Positions 48,761 to 55,788 of a DNA stretch of 64,000 nt are shown piece by piece (positions within the stretch are counted from its first letter, which is position 1; each line of letters opens with the position of its first letter). The stretch comes from JALRBM01 sp966186595. GTDB taxonomy: Bacteria > Patescibacteriota > Saccharimonadia > Saccharimonadales > Saccharimonadaceae. The notes under the pieces are model-generated. The model did no database searches. It saw only the letters and a program-made list of their open reading frames with translations, and was not told the origin of the DNA. The DNA lies in the NCBI GenBank assembly GCA_966186595.1, contig CBIFWO010000001.1:1-64000 (forward strand). Reading direction: 5' to 3'. The position numbers and the translations under genes are program-made.

Positions 48761-49480
48761 ATGACGAAGCCAGCAAACAGTGATGTGCTTGCAAAGCGTT
48801 CTTTGCAGGTACAACGTGGAGCGGCCAGGGCGGCCGTGCTTGGGGTGAATGACGGACTTGTCAGTATTCTTTGTATTGTTTTGGCGGTTGCTGGTGCCGG
48901 AGCTGAGCCGCGGAGTGTACTCCTGGCAGGTTTTGCCGGACTTATTGCGGGTGCGGTCAGTATGGCTGCGGGCGAATGGATTTCTGTTCGGGCGCAGGTT
49001 GAATTATTCAGTGGCATTCTCGGTGACATTAGTAATTTGATACATCATGACAGGCCACTTTTAGTTAGCCAGCTTGCCGATAGTTTGGTTAAGAACGGCC
49101 ACGAGGATGAGACGGCAGAGCGCGCGGCCAGGGAGATCGCAAGCGATGATCGGCATTTAAAAGATGTATATGCGCGCCAGGTTATGGGATTCAATCCGGA
49201 AGAGCTCGGTTCACCTTGGATTGCTGCGTTGTCGTCGCTGATTTTATTCACCGTTGGAGCCCTCGCGCCCCTTGCGCCTTGGCTTTTTACGAACCGGCCG
49301 GTGGCAATTTGGTTGTCGATAATTCTGACTGGCGTGGGTGGATTGATCGTAGGTGGATATATCAGCAAATCTAGTGGTAAGAGCATCCTGCATGGTGCAT
49401 TTAGACAGCTTTTGATCGTTGCATTGGCGTCCGTTGTGACATACGGCATTGGCTATATATTTGGCGTAAGCGTCGCGTGA
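48761..49480 (+). CDS. VIT1/CCC1 family Fe/Mn transporter
   Basis: A 239-residue protein: RAAVLGVNDGLVS, GLIAGAVSMAAGEWISVRAQ and three C-terminal helices make the VIT family fold, with a cytoplasmic metal-binding helix between. It moves Fe(II) or Mn(II) out of the cytoplasm. TATGAT lies 7 nt before the ATG. Confidence 0.9.
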   Translation: MTKPANSDVLAKRSLQVQRGAARAAVLGVNDGLVSILCIVLAVAGAGAEPRSVLLAGFAGLIAGAVSMAAGEWISVRAQVELFSGILGDISNLIHHDRPLLVSQLADSLVKNGHEDETAERAAREIASDDRHLKDVYARQVMGFNPEELGSPWIAALSSLILFTVGALAPLAPWLFTNRPVAIWLSIILTGVGGLIVGGYISKSSGKSILHGAFRQLLIVALASVVTYGIGYIFGVSVA

Positions 49481-49494
49481 TATAATCAGGGCAA

Positions 49495-50163
49495 ATGAGA
49501 AAACTCAACGTTCGCAAAGTCTTTCGTCGCACACATGACCCCATTTGGCAATTGCAGCTAGGCGTGGCATTTATCATGGTGTTGCAGTTTTTGACGGACA
49601 ATTCATTTCTGCCATACAACAAGTTCATCATCATCGCATTTGAAGCGATCTTGATGGCAGCGCTGGTTATCGTGACAAGTGATGGCTACCATCGTGTGTC
49701 GCGGTCCCGACGGCTTCTTGCGCTCATTTTGATTGGTATCGTTGCAGCGATAAACATCTTTTCACTGATTCTATTAGTACGAGCCCTTATGTTTGACCAT
49801 GTCGTTGAAATTGATGGTGTACAACTGCTACAGAGTGGATTCACTATTTATGTGACGAATATTTTTATGTTCGCATTGCTTTATTGGGAGATGGACGGCG
49901 GCGGCCCAGATCATCGTGTTGCGAATAATAAGGCAAGGGACTTCCTGTTTCCCCAGATGGTACATAAAGGCATAGCTAATGATAAGTGGCTTCCGGGCTT
50001 TAGCGACTATCTTTACTTGTCTTCAACGAACGTGACTAATTTTGCCTCCGCTGATACGCTACCCATCTCGCATCGCGCTAAATTCTTCATGATGATACAG
50101 GCGCTTGTATCTGTTGTGACGGTTGTTTTGGTGGCCGCCCGAGCAATCGGCGTGCTTCAATAA
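49495..50163 (+). CDS. DUF1345-like membrane protein
   Basis: A 222-residue protein with about five membrane helices and a conserved loop: YWEMDGGGPDHR, then DYLYLSSTNVTNFASADTLPIS before the last helix, which looks like a pore-region of DUF1345. Function unknown, possibly ion conduction. TATAAT lies 8 nt before the ATG. Confidence 0.75.
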   Translation: MRKLNVRKVFRRTHDPIWQLQLGVAFIMVLQFLTDNSFLPYNKFIIIAFEAILMAALVIVTSDGYHRVSRSRRLLALILIGIVAAINIFSLILLVRALMFDHVVEIDGVQLLQSGFTIYVTNIFMFALLYWEMDGGGPDHRVANNKARDFLFPQMVHKGIANDKWLPGFSDYLYLSSTNVTNFASADTLPISHRAKFFMMIQALVSVVTVVLVAARAIGVLQ

Positions 50164-50257
50164 GTTGTTGCAAAAATTACATTCTTTTCACATATTTTCA
50201 CGGTATATAGTGTAGGCATAAGCGAGTAAAACCACGCTTGTAAGGGGGACACAAACG

Positions 50258-50626
50258 ATGCGGATTTCAACAAAAACATTGGCATCACTTATGCTAGTGA
50301 CGGCAGTTGCAGCTGCACTACCGGGAATTAGCAGCAAAGTACCGGGAGTAAAACGTCGGGGGGAATCCCAGTACGATAGGTTGCTGCAACGCCATGATCG
50401 AAAAGGGGAAATTCGAGCAGAGATCTTAGGATTAGATCCCCTGTCATTTCGAGATATGCAAAAGAAATTTACATTTGACGAGATTATTAAAAAGTATGGG
50501 TTTTCGAATGCTCGTGCATTTCGGCTGGCGCTTTTAGGCAAGCTGCGAAACGAGCTTCGTCAGAGGGGTTGGACAAATCGAAAGATCGATCACTATATGG
50601 TTTCGCGGCGGGATAGGATTGGTTAG
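50258..50626 (+). CDS. Small secreted or anchored protein, unknown
   Basis: A 122-residue protein: N-terminal signal-like helix (TLASLMLVTAVAAALPG), then a basic, helical region (FDEIIKKYGFSNARAFRLALLGKLRNELRQ). Not recognised. AGGGGGA precedes the ATG. It may lie outside the membrane. TATATAGT-like boxes upstream. Confidence 0.65.
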   Translation: MRISTKTLASLMLVTAVAAALPGISSKVPGVKRRGESQYDRLLQRHDRKGEIRAEILGLDPLSFRDMQKKFTFDEIIKKYGFSNARAFRLALLGKLRNELRQRGWTNRKIDHYMVSRRDRIG

Positions 50627-50661
50627 ACAACCAACCGTCTAGGAGCGTATACTTACAAGAT

Positions 50662-51159
50662 ATGACAGCCCAAACTCTTATTGAAATCCTGGCGGATGGT
50701 GCGGTTATTCCTATTATTCTCATCGCTGGGTACATGCTTCTTTTTAAGGTGCCGAGCAAAGACCGATTTGCAGCTTATAGTAGGATATTGATGGCAGGTT
50801 TGACGGCATACCTCATTGCTAAATTAATCGGAAGTATTTACCAGCCGGCCCTCGAACGCCCTTTTGAAATCCTTGGGGTGGCACCGGGTGCCTCGTATTT
50901 AAATAACCCTGGATTTCCTTCTGATCACGCTTTGTTTACGACATTTCTCACTTTAGCAGTCTGGTTCGAGACGCGAAATAAACGCGTCGCGGCTGTCCTT
51001 GCCACTCTCACGCTACTTGTATGCGGGGGGAGGGTGCTTGCGCTTGTGCATACGCCGTTGGACGTGATGGGCGGTCTAGTGATTGCGACGATTGGTGCGC
51101 TCTGGTATCTGCAACCAGCGAAGAAGCAGCGTAGCGCCAGAGTGAAAAAAGTTGTATAA
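50662..51159 (+). CDS. PAP2-family phosphatase
   Basis: A 165-residue membrane protein with phosphatidic acid phosphatase type 2 motifs: RPFEILG, PGFPSDHALF and GRVLALVHTPLDVMGG (the last His is catalytic). The first Lys-x6-RP motif is degenerate. It may dephosphorylate undecaprenyl pyrophosphate or a lipid phosphate. TATACT lies 9 nt before the ATG. Confidence 0.88.
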   Translation: MTAQTLIEILADGAVIPIILIAGYMLLFKVPSKDRFAAYSRILMAGLTAYLIAKLIGSIYQPALERPFEILGVAPGASYLNNPGFPSDHALFTTFLTLAVWFETRNKRVAAVLATLTLLVCGGRVLALVHTPLDVMGGLVIATIGALWYLQPAKKQRSARVKKVV

Positions 51160-51184
51160 TCGTCCTACGACTATTGGAGGGGCT

Positions 51185-51667
51185 ATGGCTGAGAATAAAC
51201 AAGGGGACCAGACTACATTAATACCCATGACGCTACAACAGCTCCTTCGCGTGCTGGCGACTGGGGCGATGGTAGGCTTGGTAACATGGATGCTGACGTC
51301 CCTCCTTGATATATATGTATTTAAGAATATCGTTTGTCGTGGAACGGAATCAATGCAATGTGCAGCGTCGCTACAGTATGCAAATATCTCGGCCAGTATT
51401 TTAGGCGGTGGAATCGGTTTATTTCTTCTTGCCAGGTTTCAGATTTTTCGTGCCCTTCTAGTCGTGATTGCGGCAACTGCTAGTCTATGGGGAATAGTGG
51501 GGATGCTGGATTTGGCCGGATGGCAGATAGCGCTGCCGGCTTCGATCCTATTATTCATGATGGCTTACGGATTGTTTGCGTGGATTGCTAGGTTGCGATC
51601 CTTCGTCCTTGCTCTCGTCACTATCATCGTTCTTGCGGCAGTAGTACGCTTCGTGCTTAACCTCTAG
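51185..51667 (+). CDS. Membrane protein, unknown
   Basis: From ATG 51185 (TTGGAGGGGCT upstream) 160 residues with about five hydrophobic segments and two Cys in loop regions (NIVCRGTESMQCAA). Not recognised. It follows the PAP2 gene closely. Confidence 0.7.
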   Translation: MAENKQGDQTTLIPMTLQQLLRVLATGAMVGLVTWMLTSLLDIYVFKNIVCRGTESMQCAASLQYANISASILGGGIGLFLLARFQIFRALLVVIAATASLWGIVGMLDLAGWQIALPASILLFMMAYGLFAWIARLRSFVLALVTIIVLAAVVRFVLNL

Positions 51668-51682
51668 TGGTATACTAAAAGC

Positions 51683-52759
51683 ATGGAACAGGGCATTCTT
51701 ATCATTGTACTTATTGTTGTTATCGTTGGGTTTGGGGCGGTCATTTTTATTCTGAATCAACGCCTTCGTGAGCTAAAAAATGCAGGCGCTGTCGAGCTGA
51801 TGAAGGCAGATGTGACAGAGTTATCCCGCACGATCGCGCTGCTACAGGAAAGTATGGGCGACAAGCTAGAGCGAAGCAGTACGGTGGTGCAAAATTCGGT
51901 CCAAAAACAACTCAGTGAGAGTGCGAAACTAATTACTGATGTGACGCAGCGTCTGGCGAAATTGGATGAAACAAATCGCCGGGTGGTTGATGTGGCCGAT
52001 GAGCTAAAGACACTGCAAAATGTGTTGCAGAATCCCAAACAACGCGGAGTATTTGGGGAGTTCTATCTGCAATCCGTGTTAGAAAATGTGCTGCCACCTG
52101 GGCAGTTTGCGATGCAGTATAAATTTGCTGATGGTGAGATAGTGGATGCGGTGATTTTTTTGGAAAAAGGCCAAGTCCTGCCGATTGATAGTAAGTTTAG
52201 TTTGGAAAACTATAATCGCATGATTAACGCCGTCGATAAAGTTGAGCGTGATCGGTGGCTATTGAAGGTGAAAGCGGACCTAAAGGGGCGAATCGACGAG
52301 ACGAGTAAGTATATTCGGCCTAGCGAAAAGACGATGGATTTTGCTTTTATGTTTATCCCCAGCGAATCGCTCTATTATGATCTATTGATTAATAACGTCG
52401 GAACGGGTGGTAGTTCACGTGATCTTATTGAATATGCTTTTCGCGAAAAACGAGTCATTATCGTCAGTCCGACCAGCTTTATGGCTTATTTACAGACCGT
52501 GCTCCAGGGGCTTCGTAGCCTTCAGATCGAGGATCAGGCAAAGGATATCCAAGTGCGGGTGGGCAAGCTTGGGCAGCATATTGCCAAGTTCGAGGAATAC
52601 ATGCAAAAGCTAGGTGGCGCGCTGGGTGTAACGGTTAATCATTACAATGCGGCACATAAGGAGCTGGCTAAAGTTGATAAGGACGTCGTGAAGATCGCGA
52701 ATAGTGACCCGAGTGTCGAACCACTGCTTCTTGATCGTCCACAAAAGGACGAGGGCTAG
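51683..52759 (+). CDS. rmuC: DNA recombination protein RmuC
   Basis: A 358-residue protein: N-terminal membrane anchor, long coiled coil (residues about 30-120), then the RmuC nuclease-like domain with NPKQRGVFGEFYLQSVLENVLPP, VIFLEKGQVLPIDSKFSLENY and LPIDSK. TATACT lies 6 nt before the ATG. It limits inverted-repeat recombination in E. coli. Confidence 0.93.
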   Translation: MEQGILIIVLIVVIVGFGAVIFILNQRLRELKNAGAVELMKADVTELSRTIALLQESMGDKLERSSTVVQNSVQKQLSESAKLITDVTQRLAKLDETNRRVVDVADELKTLQNVLQNPKQRGVFGEFYLQSVLENVLPPGQFAMQYKFADGEIVDAVIFLEKGQVLPIDSKFSLENYNRMINAVDKVERDRWLLKVKADLKGRIDETSKYIRPSEKTMDFAFMFIPSESLYYDLLINNVGTGGSSRDLIEYAFREKRVIIVSPTSFMAYLQTVLQGLRSLQIEDQAKDIQVRVGKLGQHIAKFEEYMQKLGGALGVTVNHYNAAHKELAKVDKDVVKIANSDPSVEPLLLDRPQKDEG

Positions 52760-52766
52760 GAACTGA

Positions 52767-52795
52767 TGCCTTTCGGGTGCGAGGCCCGGAAGGCA
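52767..52795 (-). terminator. Terminator of mini-gene K
   Basis: TGCCTTTCGGG pairs with CCCGGAAGGCA (one G-U) over a 7-nt loop, 9 nt past the minus-strand stop. Confidence 0.6.
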
Positions 52796-52804
52796 TGCAA
52801 TCAA

Positions 52805-53002
52805 TCAGTGCGACCGTGCACACTTGTTCGCCTTGCCGGTTGCGATCTGTTGCGCGGTCGCTTGGCTTGTGGCATGACTCCCGTCGTACGGTGTGCCACA
52901 AACCCGGCAGTTCGCGGTTGCCGTTTTAGGCGCGCCCCTGATGTACTCGATCGGATCTTCGGAAAAATCGTCGTTCTCGTCGAAGTCAAATTCGTCGCCC
53001 AC
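52805..53002 (-). CDS. GC-rich orphan gene K, 65-aa protein with CxxC
   Basis: Unrecognised. GTG 53002 with GAGGG about 9 nt upstream. The protein begins very acidic (MGDEFDFDENDDFSEDPIEY) and then has CRVCGTPYDG and a later Cys and His, which could form a zinc ribbon with GNKC-like NKCARSH. No hydrophobic helix. G/C-ending codons and a dedicated hairpin, as in the other islands. Confidence 0.58.
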   Translation of the reverse strand: MGDEFDFDENDDFSEDPIEYIRGAPKTATANCRVCGTPYDGSHATSQATAQQIATGKANKCARSH

Positions 53003-53067
53003 GTTGTGTCACCCTCAGCTCAACGATTAACTGCATCAAAATCATATCAAACAATCGTGAACTAGAA

Positions 53068-53095
53068 TACTAGCCCTGGCAAGCAGGGCTAGTAT
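53068..53095. terminator. Terminator between mini-gene K and aquaporin
   Basis: ATACTAGCCCTG pairs with CAGGGCTAGTAT over a short loop. Confidence 0.8.
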
Positions 53096-53114
53096 TTGGA
53101 GATCGATCGGTTCT

Positions 53115-53957
53115 CTATGCTTCCTTGTTTGAACTACGCAGTAGGTCGTAAAGGATGAATCCAATAACGCCACCGAGCACAGTACCAAGTGCATAAACAC
53201 CAAGCGGCCACACGCTGCTAAAGTTGATCGCTTGAAGCGAAACAGCAACAGCAGGGTTGAGGATCGCAGTTGCACCAATGTAGGTAGCTGCCTGACCCGC
53301 AATCATCAATGCTACAAAGATACCCAGACCCACGGTAAGTGCGGCGGCGGCACGTTCGCGGACTTCGCTGAGTGCACCCGCAACAGCAAATCCGAGGATG
53401 GTTGCACCAAGCATTTCAGCAAAGAAGACATACCATTCTTTACCTTCTGGAAGGGTCGCAGCCTTGAATAGCTGTGCGCCTTGGCTGTAGAGGTCGTTTG
53501 GACCTGCACTTGGAGCAGCACTCACGAATGCGTTGATAACGACGAGTGCGAGCATTGCACCGAGAACCTGAGCAGCAACATAGCCCAGAGCCTTCAGTCC
53601 ACTCATGCGTCGTGTCACCCATGCGCCCAAAGTGATTGCCGGGTTAACATGCGCACCCGAAAATGCGCCAACGGCGAGTACAATACCTGCAAGTCCGAAT
53701 AGAACAACAAGCGGTGCGCCTTGGCTCACCAGAATGGCAGCTGCAAGCATGAAGGTTCCAATGAACTCAGCGAGCAGTGCAACGACAAGCGGTGAACGGC
53801 TAAAGCTGAAACGGGCAGCGCTCTTATTGACAGTAGCTGCTTTGGCCACAGGCTGAGATTCCACTGCTTTTACGGTAGTAACTTTTGTTTGCTTGGCTGC
53901 GGACGACTTTTTTGCGGTCGACTTCTTTGCAGACGAAGCGGCTTTTTTGGTAGCCAT
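53115..53957 (-). CDS. Aquaporin (MIP family) with Lys/Ala-rich N-terminal tail
   Basis: A 280-residue six-helix channel with two NPA motifs (HVNPAITLG near residue 105 and ILNPAVAVS near 233). Its first 52 residues are Lys/Ala/Ser/Thr-rich (MATKKAASSAKKSTAKKS), like histone H1 or HMG tails, and unusual for an aquaporin. AGGAGGGG precedes the ATG. It conducts water or small solutes. The tail could be an RNA/DNA-binding or stability element. Confidence 0.9.
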   Translation of the reverse strand: MATKKAASSAKKSTAKKSSAAKQTKVTTVKAVESQPVAKAATVNKSAARFSFSRSPLVVALLAEFIGTFMLAAAILVSQGAPLVVLFGLAGIVLAVGAFSGAHVNPAITLGAWVTRRMSGLKALGYVAAQVLGAMLALVVINAFVSAAPSAGPNDLYSQGAQLFKAATLPEGKEWYVFFAEMLGATILGFAVAGALSEVRERAAAALTVGLGIFVALMIAGQAATYIGATAILNPAVAVSLQAINFSSVWPLGVYALGTVLGGVIGFILYDLLRSSNKEA

Positions 53958-54038
53958 GTATTTCCCCTCCTATTAGTGAAATATAGGGCTAGTATACCAT
54001 ATATTTCCTGATGTAAACATGAGTGCTATACTGATGTC

Positions 54039-54269
54039 ATGGCATTATTTATTCGGCAGGACGATAATCGCTCAAAATTACAAGAGCGCCTTGCAACTGA
54101 GCTTCGTGAAAAAGCAAAGGCGCGTGCCGAAACCGATCGAGTTGATGGCGTCGACGATTCCCAGTATTTGGAAGGAACCAAGCCTACGACGAGTCTGGCC
54201 TGGATATGGATTGCGATTGTTATCACCATAACCGTAGTGGTGCTTGTCTTTATGTTTTCGGTGAACTAG
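54039..54269 (+). CDS. Small C-tail-anchored membrane protein, unknown
   Basis: A 76-residue protein with a charged N-terminal region (RSKLQERLATELREKAKARAETD) and one C-terminal membrane helix (LAWIWIAIVITITVVVLVFMF). TATACT lies 6 nt before the ATG. Not recognised; it could be an assembly or regulatory factor. Confidence 0.7.
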   Translation: MALFIRQDDNRSKLQERLATELREKAKARAETDRVDGVDDSQYLEGTKPTTSLAWIWIAIVITITVVVLVFMFSVN

Positions 54270-54310
54270 CACTCGATTTTCTCCCTCATTCAGTTATACT
54301 ATAAGAAGTT

Positions 54311-55318
54311 ATGACAGATATCCAAGGGCTCCAGTCTACATTGCTAGAGCGTATCAAAACGACCGATCAGCCACGTGACGTATTGAAAGCGTCAGAAATC
54401 AAAGAACTCTACGCGGCTATTCCAGCGTTGGATCCAAGTGAACGCGGCATCTTTGGAAAGGCAGTGAATGAGCTAAAGGTTGCGCTAGAAGTGGCGATAA
54501 CCCAACGAGAAGCCGAGTTGGAAAATGACGCGGTTGCTCGTCTGGATGTTACGGCGCCGATGGATATCAATGCATCTTTGCCTCGCCTCCTTCCGACCGA
54601 TCAGGGTACGCGACATCCGCTTACGCGTGAACTAGAAAATGTCGTCGATATCTTTACGCGCATGGGATTTGAGGCGATCGAGTCACGCCAGATTGATGAT
54701 GATTTTCATATGTTTGGCGCATTAAATTTCCCCGAAAATCATCCGGCACGCGATGGGTATGACACCTTCCGAACAGAAGAAGGATTCATTCCGCCGGCAC
54801 ATACCAGTACAATGCAAAATCGCATTCTTAAAGACGGCAGGGCCAAGCTTGAAGCTGGTGGCCAGATTGCTGCTGTGAGCTACGGCCGTGTTTTTAGAAA
54901 TGAAGACGTTGATGCGACGCACGAACATACATTCTATCAATGCGAAGGCGTATTCGTGAGCGATGATGCGACGCTCGGGCAGATGCTTGGGACACTTCGC
55001 AGCTTTTTTGAAACCTACTATGGGCAAGCGTTAAAGATTAAAACACAGCCAGGATATTTTCCATTTGTCGAGCCGGGTCTGGAGTTTGCTATCGAAAAAC
55101 CGGCGACACTCGGGGGCAAACCTGGCGAATGGCTGGAGATGCTGGGCTGCGGAATGATTCATCCAAATGTGCTCCGTGCTGCTGATATTGACCCAGAAAA
55201 GTATCGTGGATTTGCCTGGGGCGGTGGTATTGAGCGTTTGGTAATGCTAAAGTACGGCATCGAAGATCTCCGTCATTTTGAATCCGGAAAATTACAATTC
55301 CTGAGGAAATTTGCATGA
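54311..55318 (+). CDS. pheS: Phenylalanyl-tRNA synthetase alpha subunit
   Basis: A 335-residue class II synthetase: coiled-coil N terminus, then motif 1 GTRHPLTRELENVVDIFTRMGFEAIESRQIDDD, motif 2 GRVFRNEDVDATHEHTFYQCEG, and motif 3 GFAWGGGIERLVMLKYGI. It forms alpha2beta2 with PheT. It overlaps the next gene by 4 nt. Confidence 0.96.
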   Translation: MTDIQGLQSTLLERIKTTDQPRDVLKASEIKELYAAIPALDPSERGIFGKAVNELKVALEVAITQREAELENDAVARLDVTAPMDINASLPRLLPTDQGTRHPLTRELENVVDIFTRMGFEAIESRQIDDDFHMFGALNFPENHPARDGYDTFRTEEGFIPPAHTSTMQNRILKDGRAKLEAGGQIAAVSYGRVFRNEDVDATHEHTFYQCEGVFVSDDATLGQMLGTLRSFFETYYGQALKIKTQPGYFPFVEPGLEFAIEKPATLGGKPGEWLEMLGCGMIHPNVLRAADIDPEKYRGFAWGGGIERLVMLKYGIEDLRHFESGKLQFLRKFA

Positions 55319-55788
55319 AACCAGCAGAAATAGAGTCTGTTATTCGAGAGTACATCGATCAGGTTATTCACTTTTCATTGGCAACGGTAAAAGATAATAA
55401 GCCCTGGGTGTGTGAGCTGCATTTTTCGTATGACGATGATCTTAATTTTTATTTTGTTTCAAGTAAAAACACGCGGCACGCGGACGAATTGATCGAAAAC
55501 CCATACGTCGCCGGCAATATCGTGACGCAGCATTTTAGAAACCAAAAGGTTCGTTGTGTTGATTTTGAAGGCGGGGCGGAAATGCTTGAGGGCGATGCTG
55601 CCGAGAAAGCTTATGAAGCTTATACGAAGCGCTACGGTAGTTCGGAAGGACTTTTAAACGAGATTCGTAAAGATGGCGATACGCGCTTCTTTAAAATTGC
55701 CGTGACGGATTTCTATTTGTTTGATAGTTATGGGGATGGCAGAGGCAAGCACCATTTACCTTGGAAAAATGTGGAGAAGCAGCGATGA
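55315..55788 (+). CDS. PNPOx-like FMN-binding protein between pheS and pheT
   Basis: A 157-residue split-barrel protein: FSLATVKDNKPWVCELHFSYDDDLNFYFVSSKN is a general stress/pyridoxamine-phosphate oxidase-like core that usually binds FMN or F420-like cofactors. The start overlaps pheS stop (ATGA) and the stop overlaps pheT start (ATGA). It is therefore translated together with both synthetase subunits. Reaction unknown. Confidence 0.85.
   Translation: MKPAEIESVIREYIDQVIHFSLATVKDNKPWVCELHFSYDDDLNFYFVSSKNTRHADELIENPYVAGNIVTQHFRNQKVRCVDFEGGAEMLEGDAAEKAYEAYTKRYGSSEGLLNEIRKDGDTRFFKIAVTDFYLFDSYGDGRGKHHLPWKNVEKQR

Noticed and set aside
1917..53002. RiPP or bacteriocin precursors for the small acidic genes
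   Set aside because: No leader-core pattern, few Cys/Ser/Thr cores, no maturase or transporter nearby, and the islands are dispersed.
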